From positions 1-32,808 of the forward strand of contig CAYMEJ010000009.1 in assembly GCA_964389735.1 (NCBI GenBank): a stretch of 32,808 nucleotides of DNA, given 5' to 3'. Positions 1 through 7,725 of the stretch are shown here, piece by piece (positions within the stretch are counted from its first letter, which is position 1; every line of letters starts with the position of its first letter). The notes beneath the pieces were generated by a model. It was not told the DNA's origin. It ran no database searches and was given only the letters and a program-made list of their open reading frames with translations. The translations under genes and the position numbers were made by a program. Origin of the DNA: JAQUVS01 sp964389735. Its GTDB lineage: Bacteria; Bacillota_I; Bacilli_A; RF39; UBA660.

Positions 1-420
1 TGCTTCACTTCTAACTAAAGCTTCACATATTTCTAGTGCTTGTTCTCCTGTATCAGGTTGTGCTAATAATAATTCATTAGTATCTACTCCTAAGTTTTTA
101 GCATATACTGGATCTAATGCATGTTCAGCATCAATGAATGCTGCTCTTCCACCTGCTTTTTGTACTTCTGCGATTGCGTGAAGTGCAAATGTTGTTTTAC
201 CACTTGATTCTGGTCCATATATTTCAATTATTCTTCCTTTAGGATATCCACCTACACCTAATGCAATATCTAATGATAAGCATCCACTAGGTGTAACATC
301 TAATTCCATGTGTTTATTCTCTCCTAGTTTCATAATTGAACCTTTTCCAAATTGTTTTTCTATATCACTTAATACTTGTTCAAGTGCCTTTTCTTTGTCT
401 ACTACTGGTTTTGTTGTCAT
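1..420 (-). CDS. recA: RecA recombinase, N-terminal 140 residues (cut by window edge)
   Basis: This is the start of RecA, the ATP-dependent strand-exchange protein of homologous recombination and the trigger of the SOS response. The reverse-strand reading runs to the window edge without a stop, so the C-terminal half is missing. Residues 69-76 read GPESSGKT, the RecA Walker A motif, and are followed by the AEHALDP segment near residue 97. The N-terminal helix (KALEQVLSDIEKQFGKGSIM) is typical of the family. The ATG follows an AGGAGG site (424-429) and a good sigma-A promoter (454-482). In Bacilli recA lies downstream of rodZ-pgsA-cinA; here cinA is absent between pgsA and recA. The identification is secure; only the 3' part cannot be judged. 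Confidence 0.97.
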   Translation of the reverse strand, partial: MTTKPVVDKEKALEQVLSDIEKQFGKGSIMKLGENKHMELDVTPSGCLSLDIALGVGGYPKGRIIEIYGPESSGKTTFALHAIAEVQKAGGRAAFIDAEHALDPVYAKNLGVDTNELLLAQPDTGEQALEICEALVRSEA

Positions 421-453
421 AATTCCTCCTATTTATTATTGGCTTATGTATAT

Positions 454-482
454 ATCATAAACTATTTGTTTTAAAAATGCAA
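454..482 (-). promoter_or_regulatory. sigma-A promoter of recA
   Basis: On the minus strand there is a -35 TTGCAT (477-482), a 17-nt spacer and a -10 TATGAT (454-459). This would give a leader of roughly 25-30 nt before the recA ribosome binding site. I see no clear LexA-type operator overlapping it. Confidence 0.7.
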
Positions 483-532
483 TACCTAAATCAAACATTT
501 GTTTTAGTTTTTTTATTACTTTACATTTGGGC

Positions 533-570
533 AAAAAAAAGATTTCCTAATATAGATTTAAGAAATCTTT
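533..570 (-). terminator. Intrinsic terminator after pgsA
   Basis: A 9-bp stem (AAAGATTTC with GAAATCTTT, 538-546 and 562-570) is followed on the minus strand by a run of eight U. It lies just beyond the pgsA stop and separates that unit from recA. Confidence 0.8.
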
Positions 571-584
571 ATATCTTTTTATGT

Positions 585-1190
585 TTAATTTTGTTTTTCT
601 TCTTTTGGAAAAATTATTGATTTATTTAAGCTGAAGTATTCATACATTGAAACTAATGACATTATTGTTGCAAAGTACATAAAGAATAAATCTACCCTTA
701 TATTCCATACTTCAAATGGTACGTTTGATACAAATATTAAAACCATACCAACCATTAAACTTGCTGTTTTAATTTTTCCTGACTTAATAGCTGCTACTAC
801 TTTTCCTTTACTAGCTGCTTCCATTTTAATTGCGTTTACTATAATATCTCTTAAGATAATTACTACTGGAATTATTGCATTAATTCTTCCATCAGCAGCC
901 ATTATAATTAATACAGAATTAACTAGTACTTTATCTGCTATTGCATCTAACATTTTACCTGTATCTGTAATTAAATTATCTCTTCTTGCAATATATCCAT
1001 CTAAGAAATCTGTAAAACTTGCTATTAAGAAGATTGCTCCTGCTATTACATATTTACTATCCATAGGTATTCCAAAACATTTTAATCCTGGAAACTCTAC
1101 TCCAACTTGGTACCATGGAAATAATAATAGTATTATTATTACTATAGCCATTAATATTCTTGATATTGTTAATTTAGTAGGTAAATTCAT
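585..1190 (-). CDS. pgsA: CDP-diacylglycerol--glycerol-3-phosphate 3-phosphatidyltransferase
   Basis: PgsA makes phosphatidylglycerol phosphate from CDP-diacylglycerol and glycerol-3-phosphate, the committed step to phosphatidylglycerol, in the cytoplasmic membrane. The CDP-alcohol phosphotransferase signature is complete: D61, D64-G65, A68-R69, G78, D82 and D86 in the order DxxDGxxARx8GxxxDxxxD. The 201-residue length and the several hydrophobic segments (for example 10-25, 47-60 and 165-185) fit the family. The ATG follows GGAGGA inside the end of the upstream rodZ-like gene, and the two genes overlap by 17 bases, which suggests translational coupling. The order rodZ-pgsA is conserved in Bacilli. 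No key residue is missing. Confidence 0.96.
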   Translation of the reverse strand: MNLPTKLTISRILMAIVIIILLLFPWYQVGVEFPGLKCFGIPMDSKYVIAGAIFLIASFTDFLDGYIARRDNLITDTGKMLDAIADKVLVNSVLIIMAADGRINAIIPVVIILRDIIVNAIKMEAASKGKVVAAIKSGKIKTASLMVGMVLIFVSNVPFEVWNIRVDLFFMYFATIMSLVSMYEYFSLNKSIIFPKEEKQN

Positions 1191-1686
1191 TATATTCCTC
1201 CATTACTTCTACTTTTGAACATAACTCAGTATTAATACTATCATTATTATCTATACATATTATTACTATGTATACTATTAAAGCAATTATTGCAACAACT
1301 AATAATCCTATCAATATTGGTAATGTTTTTATTTTTTGTCTTTTTATTTTTGTATATGGTGAAGCTATTTTCTTTTCCTTTTCTTCTTGTTCTTTTTCTA
1401 TTTTCATTTGTCTTGCTTCTTTTATATCTTCTAGTGATATTTTTGAAGTATGCTCAAATAAAAAATCATTAAATTCATCCATTATATTTTCTGAATCTAA
1501 TCCTAAGTACTTAGAATAAGTCTTTACTAAATCTCTCAATGAAAAAACATCTTTAAATGCTCTTACATTTCCTTCTTCCATATTTTCTAATTGAATAGCA
1601 GAAATATTTAAATCTTCTGCTGCTTCATCTATACTTACACCATTATTAATACGAGTTTCTTTTAAATATTCTCCTATTTCTTTCAA
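1174..1686 (-). CDS. RodZ-like helix-turn-helix membrane protein
   Basis: This 170-residue protein has an N-terminal Xre-type helix-turn-helix domain (about 1-70), a charged lysine/glutamate-rich linker (85-118), one membrane helix (about 121-145) and a short outer tail. This is the layout of RodZ/YmfM proteins, which link the MreB cytoskeleton to elongation-phase wall synthesis, but the periplasmic part is only about 25 residues, much shorter than in Escherichia coli RodZ. The start is a TTG (1684-1686) placed after GAGGTG; no upstream ATG fits. It lies directly after rnpB and overlaps pgsA, as in Bacillus (ymfM-pgsA). The RodZ name rests on domain order and context; direct action in cell shape is inferred. 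Confidence 0.8.
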   Translation of the reverse strand: MKEIGEYLKETRINNGVSIDEAAEDLNISAIQLENMEEGNVRAFKDVFSLRDLVKTYSKYLGLDSENIMDEFNDFLFEHTSKISLEDIKEARQMKIEKEQEEKEKKIASPYTKIKRQKIKTLPILIGLLVVAIIALIVYIVIICIDNNDSINTELCSKVEVMEEYNEFTY

Positions 1687-1711
1687 AATAACACCTCTTT
1701 AAATAAAAAAA

Positions 1712-2065
1712 ATAATACTTTATAAGCCATGTTCTGTACCTATTACTAGGTGACAAACATCTATCTACTGATTACTCAGTCCTTAACTCTGTTATAGTTC
1801 CTTTGTTAAGACTCCCCTACCAAATTTGGGTTTCTCACTCGTGGGGTTTACCGCGTTTCATACATACATTTCTATATGTAATCGTCTCTGTGGCACTTTA
1901 TAATTACTTTAATCATATCCGAAGACTTAGATTATTTCATCGCCGTTAGCAATTGCTACCTAAGGTTATTTGTTCCCTTAGCACGAACACTAAAGACATT
2001 CCAGTCTTTGTGAGCATGGACTTTCCTCTACATTACGAAGAATGCAGCGTTTGTCAAAGTATTAT
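1712..2065 (-). ncRNA. rnpB: RNase P RNA (catalytic subunit)
   Basis: The minus strand carries the conserved RNase P blocks: GAGGAAAGTCCATGCTC near the 5' end (about 2020-2036), the TGAAACGCGGTAAACCCC block (about 1844-1861), and CAGAACATGGCTTATA near the 3' end (about 1721-1736). The two ends pair perfectly over 10 bp (ATAATACTTT with AAAGTATTAT), giving helix P1 and fixing the limits at about 354 nt. A U-rich run follows P1. The RNA removes 5' leaders from pre-tRNAs together with the RnpA protein. Position next to gpsB matches Bacillus, where the RNA is of structural type B. The 5' strand of P1 overlaps the gpsB stop codon, so the RNA is probably processed from a longer transcript or has its own promoter inside gpsB. 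Confidence 0.95.
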
Positions 2066-2385
2066 TCGTCTTTTCCGTATACTATCTTTTCAAGATTAGA
2101 TACTCTTCTTAGTAAATCCATATTTGTTACTTCTTTATCATCAGTTTTTGTGATTTCTGCTGCTGTTTTCAAATTACGGATTTCTTGTTTAAGAGTCATT
2201 ATTTCATTTAATAATTCTTCTTTTTCGGCAGTCATTTGTTTAATAACTTCATTATAATTTTCATAATCTCCAATTATTTCATCTAAGAATTGATCTACTT
2301 CTTTAAGTCTATATCCTCTTGTGTCTATTTTAAATTCTTTTTCTAAAATATCTTGAGTAGTTAATGAAATCTTATCTTGTAACAT
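2062..2385 (-). CDS. gpsB: GpsB/DivIVA-family cell-cycle protein
   Basis: GpsB is a small coiled-coil adaptor that docks penicillin-binding proteins and moves them between side wall and septum. The N-terminal membrane-binding DivIVA-like domain is clear (DILEKEF, then GYRLKEVDQFLDEI), followed by a coiled coil (about 40-75) and a short C-terminal helix (LLRRVSNLEKIVYG) like the trimerisation part of GpsB. I choose the ATG at 2385 (107 residues), with GGTGA 5 nt upstream. A reading from 2424 would begin before the predicted transcription start. Context (rnpB downstream, recU-ponA divergent upstream) is the Bacillus arrangement and fits its role as partner of the class A PBP encoded next door. 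Confidence 0.92.
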   Translation of the reverse strand: MLQDKISLTTQDILEKEFKIDTRGYRLKEVDQFLDEIIGDYENYNEVIKQMTAEKEELLNEIMTLKQEIRNLKTAAEITKTDDKEVTNMDLLRRVSNLEKIVYGKDE

Positions 2386-2412
2386 AATTATCACCAATCC
2401 CTTATGCTTAAT

Positions 2413-2442
2413 ATTATCACACATTTAGTAATATTTTGTCAA
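2413..2442 (-). promoter_or_regulatory. sigma-A promoter of gpsB-rnpB-rodZ-pgsA
   Basis: The minus strand reads TTGACA (2437-2442), an 18-nt spacer with a TG extension, and GATAAT (2413-2418). The perfect -35 box overlaps the TGA stop of the small ORF upstream. Confidence 0.65.
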
Positions 2443-2558
2443 TTATTTGGAGTATTCTTCTTATTATTTTCTATTCTATTAATAGAACTTAATAATTTTA
2501 TGTATCTTGTATTATCTTGCATACTGTTTAAAATTTGTATTACATTTAAATAATTCAT
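2439..2558 (-). CDS. Unrecognised 39-residue protein
   Basis: A 40-codon frame begins with ATG at 2558 directly behind a perfect GGAGGA site (about 2564-2569) and ends in TGA at 2439. The product starts MNYLNVIQILNSMQDNTRYI and ends in a polar, asparagine-rich tail. It can form one amphipathic helix over residues 2-30 and has no signal peptide or cysteine. I do not recognise it. It sits in the gap between gpsB and recU, and its stop codon lies inside the gpsB -35 box. A CATAATA element upstream is loosely like a forespore sigma -10 box but has no convincing partner. The ribosome binding site is the main argument that it is real. Confidence 0.6.
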   Translation of the reverse strand: MNYLNVIQILNSMQDNTRYIKLLSSINRIENNKKNTPNN

Positions 2559-2660
2559 ATTATTTCCTCCAATATATTTATATACTATTATGAAAATATT
2601 TACATTATAATCGACAAAACTTCTCTTATTTAGATATTTATTAATATAATAAAGAAAGTA

Positions 2661-2689
2661 TGGAAAAAAAATACTTTTTATTGTATAAT
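2661..2689 (+). promoter_or_regulatory. Promoter of recU-ponA
   Basis: A -35-like TGGAAA (2661-2666), a 17-nt spacer and a perfect TATAAT (2684-2689) precede recU. Transcription would start near 2696, leaving almost no leader: the AGGTGA site would lie at the very 5' end of the mRNA. Confidence 0.55.
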
Positions 2690-2705
2690 AACTACAGGTG
2701 ATTAG

Positions 2706-3287
2706 ATGAGATATCCTAAAGGAGTAATTAAAGATAATTCTACTAATAATACTATAATTAATTATGGTAATAGAGGTATGAATTTAGAAAATGAAATTAA
2801 TTTAAGTAATAAATATTATCTTGATAATAATATTGCTTTTATTTATAAGAAACCTACTCCTATAAAAATAGTTAAGGTTGATTATTCAAATAATAGTGCA
2901 ATAATAAAAGAAGCTTTTTTTGAATCACCATCAACTACTGATTATAATGGATTATATAAAAAAAAATATATTGATTTTGAAGCTAAAGAAACTAATAATA
3001 AAACATCTTTTCCTTTAAATAATATTCATGCTCATCAAATAAAGCATATAATGAATATTACTAGAAATGGTGGAATATGTTTTCTTATAGTAAGGTTTAA
3101 TAAATTAAATCAGACTTTTTTATTAATGGCTGATGATTTTATTAGATATATTAATGAAAATGATAAGAGTTCAATACCAATAGATTTCTTTTTAGAGTTT
3201 GGTCATATAATAGAAGATAAATATATTCCTAGAGTGGATTATTTGAAAATTGTAGATACAATTATTGGAGGTGTTTGTAATGGCTAA
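2706..3287 (+). CDS. recU: Holliday junction resolvase RecU
   Basis: RecU cleaves four-way DNA junctions during recombination and chromosome segregation in Firmicutes. The 193-residue product has the family blocks in order: NRGMNLENEINLSN near residue 22, KKPTPIKIVKVDY (about 48-60), GLYKKKYIDFEAKET (about 82-96, with the catalytic acidic residues and lysine of the nuclease fold) and SFPLNNIHAHQIKHI (about 100-115). The ATG follows AGGTGA. It overlaps the PBP gene by 8 bases, the same recU-ponA pair as in Bacillus subtilis. Length and motifs are normal. Confidence 0.95.
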   Translation: MRYPKGVIKDNSTNNTIINYGNRGMNLENEINLSNKYYLDNNIAFIYKKPTPIKIVKVDYSNNSAIIKEAFFESPSTTDYNGLYKKKYIDFEAKETNNKTSFPLNNIHAHQIKHIMNITRNGGICFLIVRFNKLNQTFLLMADDFIRYINENDKSSIPIDFFLEFGHIIEDKYIPRVDYLKIVDTIIGGVCNG

Positions 3288-6200
3288 TAATAAGAAAAGT
3301 AGTCAAACAACTAAAAAAACTGCTGTACGTGGTAATGTAAAAAATAATAATAGAACTTATAAGGTTAATAATAGTAGTAAAAATAATATAGCAAAAAAGA
3401 AAAGTGTAACTATATATGATTCTAAAAATAGTAAAGGAAGAAGTAATAATACTAGAAACACTGCTAAGAGTTATAGTAAAGGTGGATTTAAGGTAACTCC
3501 TAAGTTAGTAATATTTGGTGTTTGTATACTTGCTTTAATACTTTCATATATTTTCTTAGGACCAATTATTACTATAATACTTTTAGTCGGTATAGGGTCT
3601 ATATTTGCTGTTGCAAGGCTTTTAGACAAGACTAAATCTAAGTCTAAGAAGAGAAAGATAATTAATACTATATTAATTGTATTCTTATCATTATGTATAG
3701 TTGGAGCTTTAACAGTTTCTGCATTTCTTGTATATGTAGTACAAACTGCTCCTAAGTTTGATATTAGTAAATTAGATAAAAAGGAAGCTACAGTTTTCTA
3801 TGATAAAGATGGAAAAGAAATTACTAAACTTGGGGCTGAACTTAGAGAAAAGATTTCTTATGATGAATTACCTGAAGTTTTTGTAGATGCATTAGTATCT
3901 ATAGAAGATTCAAGATTCTTTCAACATAATGGATTTGATGCTCCTAGATTCTTTAAAGCTGCTATTGGTCAAATAGCAAGAAAAGATTCTGGTGGTGGTT
4001 CTACTTTATCAATGCAAGTTATAAAAAATAGTTTCACTTCTACTGAATCTAGTGGTATAAAAGGTTTAATTAGAAAGTTTACAGATATTTATTTATCAGT
4101 GTTTAAATTAGAAAAGAATTATACTAAAGAAGAAATTATAGAATTTTATGTTAATAACCATTTCTTATCAAGTGGTGCATATGGTGTAGAACAAGCTAGT
4201 CAAGTTTACTTTGGTAAGAGTGCTAGTGAAATGAATTTAGCTGAGGCTGCTATGATTGCTGGTATGTTCCAAGCTCCTAGTAGTTATGATCCATATAACT
4301 ATCCTGCTAAAACATATAATAGACGTTATGTTGTGTTAGACCAAATGGTAAAACATGGTTATATTACTCAAGCTGAAGCAGATGCTGCTAATGCGGTTCC
4401 TATTGATTCAATGCTTATAGGTAAGAATAAAAAGACTTTAGCATATCAAGGATATATTGATACAGTTATTCAAGAATTAATTGATAAACGTGGTATTAAT
4501 CCTTCTACTACTCCATTACTTATTTATACTAATATGGATAGAAATAAACAACAAGCTGTAGATGATATTATGAATGGCAAGAGTAATGCTTATACTTGGT
4601 TAGATGATGTTGTTCAAAGTGGTGTTGCTGTTACTGATGTTAATACTGGTAAGTTGATTGCTGTTGGTGCTGGTAGAAATAAAACTACTCAGTTATCTTA
4701 TAATTATGCTACTATGACAAAAAATACTAAACGTCAAATAGGATCTACTGCTAAACCAATATTTGATTATGGTCCAGGTATGGAATTTAATAATTGGAGC
4801 ACATATACACAATTTAATGATAGTGCTTATACTTATTCAAATGGTGTTGCAATAAATAACTCAGATAGAAAATATATGGGACAAATAAGTTTAAGAACTG
4901 CTTTATCTCAATCTAGAAATATACCTGCTCTTAAAGCTTTCCAATCAGTAAGTAATAAAAAAATAATTGAATTTGCTACATCTTTAGGAATTACTCCTGA
5001 AATTGAAAATGGTAGAATTCACGAAGCACATGCTGTTGGTGCATTTAATGGTGCCTCTCCTTTAGATATGGCAGTTGCATATCAAGCATTTGCTAATGGA
5101 GGATATTATATTGAGCCATTAACTGTTAATAAAATAGTATATAGAGATAATGGTGATACTGTTACTTATGAGCCTGAAAAGAAACAAGTTATGAGTGATT
5201 CAACTGCATTTATGATTACTGATGCGCTTGAAACTGCTGTTACATCTGGTTTAAGTAATGGGGCTAAAGTTAACAATGTTAATGTTGCTGCTAAAACTGG
5301 TACCTCTAGTTATGATGATGCAACTAAGAAGGCTAGAAAATTACCAAGTGATGCAGTTAATGATTCTTGGATAGTTGGATATGATCCTGATATTACAATT
5401 AGTATGTGGTATGGTTATCCAAAGATAGATAGTAAATATTGTAATAGAGAATTACAGGGGGTTATTCAAAGGGGTAAATTATATAGAGCTTTAGGTAATG
5501 CATTATTTACTAAAGATAATCAACAATTTAAAGTTCCTAGCAGTGTAGTAAAGGTTGGAGTTGAAAAAGGATCTAATCCTGCTTTATTACCAAGTGCTAA
5601 TACTCCTGCTGATCAAATAACATATGAATACTTTAAAAAAGGTACTGAACCTACTGAAGTATCTACTAAATATGATAAATTAACTACTGTAAGTAATTTA
5701 AAAGTTACTTATGATAGTAATACTTCTAAAGTAAATATTAGTTGGTCTAAATTAAATGCTCCTAGCGCAAATGAATCATATGGTGCTTTTGGATATAATG
5801 TTTATTATAATGATGCTTTATTAGGATTTACTACTGATAATTCATATTCTATTAGTTCAACAGCTAATGTATCAGGTACATATAAAGTTATTACTGTATT
5901 TGAAAAGTTTACTTCTAATCAAAGTAATCCTGCTACTTATACATTTACATATAGTGGTGGTGGTTCTGGTGGAGGTACTACTCCTACTCCTACTCCTACA
6001 ACTACTCCTAAGAGTTGTAGTCTTCAACTTGTTGGTTCATCAACATATCAATTAAAACAAAATCAAACTTATGAAGATTCAGAACCTGCTGTTAAATTGA
6101 TAGTTAATGGTAGTCAAGTTGATGTAGATTTAAGTAGATATATAACTACTACATTAAGATATAAGAGTGGTAATGCTACTACAATTAATGGACAAGTAAC

Positions 6201-6321
6201 TATTGTTCCTAGTACATATAATGATGGTAAAGTTCCTATTGGTAATTATACTATTACTTATACAGTTAACTATAATGGTGTTACTTGCAAGAAAGATAGA
6301 ATTGTTTGGTATGAATCATAA
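3280..6321 (+). CDS. ponA: Class A penicillin-binding protein (PBP1A/PonA)
   Basis: A bifunctional peptidoglycan synthase of 1013 residues from the ATG at 3280, which follows GGAGGTG; an upstream TTG in the same frame would have no such site. The N-terminal 70 residues are basic and asparagine/serine-rich. Two hydrophobic stretches (about 74-115) precede the usual membrane anchor (about 127-150). The glycosyltransferase domain has EDSRFFQH (catalytic E209), GGSTLSMQ (S241) and RKFTD (265-269). The transpeptidase domain has STAK (S489, K492), SRN (545-547) and KTGTS (K672). A fibronectin-III-like module (about 802-895), a GGGSGGG/threonine-proline linker and a terminal domain with two cysteines (about 913 and 1003) follow. 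The second glycosyltransferase acidic residue, usually Glu in RKxxE, is Asp269 here. It forms an operon with recU; GpsB, encoded opposite, is the likely partner. Confidence 0.95.
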   Translation: MANNKKSSQTTKKTAVRGNVKNNNRTYKVNNSSKNNIAKKKSVTIYDSKNSKGRSNNTRNTAKSYSKGGFKVTPKLVIFGVCILALILSYIFLGPIITIILLVGIGSIFAVARLLDKTKSKSKKRKIINTILIVFLSLCIVGALTVSAFLVYVVQTAPKFDISKLDKKEATVFYDKDGKEITKLGAELREKISYDELPEVFVDALVSIEDSRFFQHNGFDAPRFFKAAIGQIARKDSGGGSTLSMQVIKNSFTSTESSGIKGLIRKFTDIYLSVFKLEKNYTKEEIIEFYVNNHFLSSGAYGVEQASQVYFGKSASEMNLAEAAMIAGMFQAPSSYDPYNYPAKTYNRRYVVLDQMVKHGYITQAEADAANAVPIDSMLIGKNKKTLAYQGYIDTVIQELIDKRGINPSTTPLLIYTNMDRNKQQAVDDIMNGKSNAYTWLDDVVQSGVAVTDVNTGKLIAVGAGRNKTTQLSYNYATMTKNTKRQIGSTAKPIFDYGPGMEFNNWSTYTQFNDSAYTYSNGVAINNSDRKYMGQISLRTALSQSRNIPALKAFQSVSNKKIIEFATSLGITPEIENGRIHEAHAVGAFNGASPLDMAVAYQAFANGGYYIEPLTVNKIVYRDNGDTVTYEPEKKQVMSDSTAFMITDALETAVTSGLSNGAKVNNVNVAAKTGTSSYDDATKKARKLPSDAVNDSWIVGYDPDITISMWYGYPKIDSKYCNRELQGVIQRGKLYRALGNALFTKDNQQFKVPSSVVKVGVEKGSNPALLPSANTPADQITYEYFKKGTEPTEVSTKYDKLTTVSNLKVTYDSNTSKVNISWSKLNAPSANESYGAFGYNVYYNDALLGFTTDNSYSISSTANVSGTYKVITVFEKFTSNQSNPATYTFTYSGGGSGGGTTPTPTPTTTPKSCSLQLVGSSTYQLKQNQTYEDSEPAVKLIVNGSQVDVDLSRYITTTLRYKSGNATTINGQVTIVPSTYNDGKVPIGNYTITYTVNYNGVTCKKDRIVWYES

Positions 6322-6343
6322 AAAAGGACTTAGTCCTTTTTTT
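6321..6343. terminator. Bidirectional terminator between ponA and the ZIP gene
   Basis: AAAAAGGAC and GTCCTTTTT pair around a 3-nt loop and are flanked by T runs on both strands. It serves the convergent ends of ponA (plus) and the metal transporter (minus), whose stop codon overlaps its edge. Confidence 0.8.
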
Positions 6344-7070
6344 ATATGAAATGAGTTATTAGCATAAATATTAAACCTATTATGAAAAAAGATATTGTTA
6401 TCTTTTTTTTATTTTGATTTAGTGATTCAGGTAATAATTCTTTGATTGCTATATTTATCATTATACCTGCTGTAATAAATAGAATTACTGATAATAATCT
6501 ATCATTTATTATATTTTTTAAGAAAATATGAGTTATTATTGCTCCAAGTAATTCACTCATTCCTGATATTAGAGTATAAAATATGGCTTTTTTTCTATTG
6601 TGAGTACTATAGTAAATGGGTATTGCTATTATTATTCCTTCTGGTACATTATGCATTGCTATTGCTAAGGACATTTTAATACCTAAATCAATATCATTAG
6701 TGGATATTATATAGGTAATTATTCCTTCTGGTATATTATGAAGCATTATAATTAATATAGATAGTATTCCTAGTTTATATAATTTATTATTATTATCTGG
6801 AATTTTATTTCTTATATAGTTTGATATTAATATTCCTAATAATATTGATAGTATTAATATTATTATTATGTATTTTTGATTTATTATCATGTTTATTCCT
6901 GTTGGTATTAAGTCTGTTATAGATATCATAAACATAATACCTGCTGAGAAGGCTAGAGAGGATGCTATCAAAGTTTTATTATCTCCTTTGATAAATGTTA
7001 TTATTCCTCCTAAAACGGTCGATATTCCAGCTAAAAAGGTCAATAAGAACGGTATATAAGAAAAAGACAT
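6342..7070 (-). CDS. ZIP-family divalent metal (probably zinc) transporter
   Basis: A 242-residue membrane protein with about eight hydrophobic segments, similar in layout to ZupT. Two metal-binding signatures are present: HNIPEG (111-116) and HNVPEG (140-145), with a further acidic residue in GMSELLG (E173). These form the binuclear metal site of ZIP transporters, which bring Zn2+ and related ions into the cytoplasm. The loop between helices 3 and 4 is short and lacks the histidine run seen in some relatives. The ATG (7068-7070) follows GGTG, but both lie in a perfect 13-bp hairpin that begins at the nth stop codon (7063-7097). It is last in a cca-dnaD-nth-ZIP series, in the place where Bacillus has ypoC. 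The metal preferred is not shown by the sequence. Confidence 0.88.
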   Translation of the reverse strand: MSFSYIPFLLTFLAGISTVLGGIITFIKGDNKTLIASSLAFSAGIMFMISITDLIPTGINMIINQKYIIIILILSILLGILISNYIRNKIPDNNNKLYKLGILSILIIMLHNIPEGIITYIISTNDIDLGIKMSLAIAMHNVPEGIIIAIPIYYSTHNRKKAIFYTLISGMSELLGAIITHIFLKNIINDRLLSVILFITAGIMINIAIKELLPESLNQNKKKITISFFIIGLIFMLITHFI

Positions 7071-7097
7071 ATAATCACCACTTAATTATATGTCTTT
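7063..7097 (-). promoter_or_regulatory. Perfect 13-bp hairpin over the ZIP start codon
   Basis: AAAGACATATAAT and ATTATATGTCTTT pair without mismatch around a 9-nt loop (7076-7084). The 5' arm starts at the nth stop codon, the loop holds the GGTG ribosome site and the 3' arm contains the ATG and first two codons of the transporter. A short U run follows (TCTTTTTC), so the structure could act as an intrinsic terminator, as a block to translation, or as both. There is no protein-binding evidence in the sequence. Confidence 0.6.
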
Positions 7098-7725
7098 ATT
7101 TATTGTTTATACAGATTTCTTTTAATTTACAATCCTTACATTTTGGTTTCATTGCTGTACAATGATATCTACCAAATAATACTAATTGATGATGTCTTCT
7201 ACTCCATACACTTTTATCTAACTTCTTCATAAGTTTCTTTTCTATTGTTCCTACATCATCATTTGGTTTTGCTAATTTTAATCTTTTACTAACTCTTGAT
7301 ACATGTGTATCTACTGCTATTGCTGGTACATTATAAATATTACTTAGTACTACATTAGTACTTTTTCTTCCTACCCCAGGTAAACTTTCTAATATTTTTC
7401 TATCATTAGGTACTTTTGAATTATATTTATCCACCAATATTGTGGATATTTTCTTTAGATATAATGATTTTCTATTATAGGTTCCTACTGGTTTTATTAT
7501 TGTTTTAATGTCTTCTATATCAGCGTTTTTTAATTCTTCAAGTGTTTTATATTTATTAAATAATATTTTTGTTGCCATATTAACACTTTTATCTGTTGTT
7601 TGTGCACTTAACATGACTGCTAATAAAAGTTCATAGTCCTTATTATAATTTAATTCACATTTAGGATTAGGAAATAATTCATCTAAATAGTTTTCTATTT
7701 GTTCAATACTATTCATTTTCTTCAT
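7096..7725 (-). CDS. nth: Endonuclease III (base-excision DNA glycosylase/AP lyase)
   Basis: Nth removes oxidised pyrimidines and nicks the abasic site. The 209-residue product has the helix-hairpin-helix LPGVGRK with the catalytic lysine (K121), the catalytic aspartate in VDTHV (D139) and a 4Fe-4S cluster of the exact C-x6-C-x2-C-x5-C spacing (C189, C196, C199, C205). The ATG at 7725 lies inside the end of dnaD (17-base overlap); a second ATG at 7716 is equally possible, as neither has a strong ribosome site, so translational coupling to dnaD is likely. The dnaD-nth pair is conserved in Bacilli. Confidence 0.96.
   Translation of the reverse strand: MKKMNSIEQIENYLDELFPNPKCELNYNKDYELLLAVMLSAQTTDKSVNMATKILFNKYKTLEELKNADIEDIKTIIKPVGTYNRKSLYLKKISTILVDKYNSKVPNDRKILESLPGVGRKSTNVVLSNIYNVPAIAVDTHVSRVSKRLKLAKPNDDVGTIEKKLMKKLDKSVWSRRHHQLVLFGRYHCTAMKPKCKDCKLKEICINNK

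Noticed and set aside
2386..2424. N-terminal extension of gpsB (MCDNIKHKG...)
   Set aside because: The frame is open, but it begins upstream of the likely transcription start, and the later ATG has the ribosome site.
5955..6015. Short tandem repeat (ACTCCT units)
   Set aside because: It encodes the Gly-rich and Thr/Pro linker of the PBP in frame; it is a protein linker, not a mobile or regulatory repeat.
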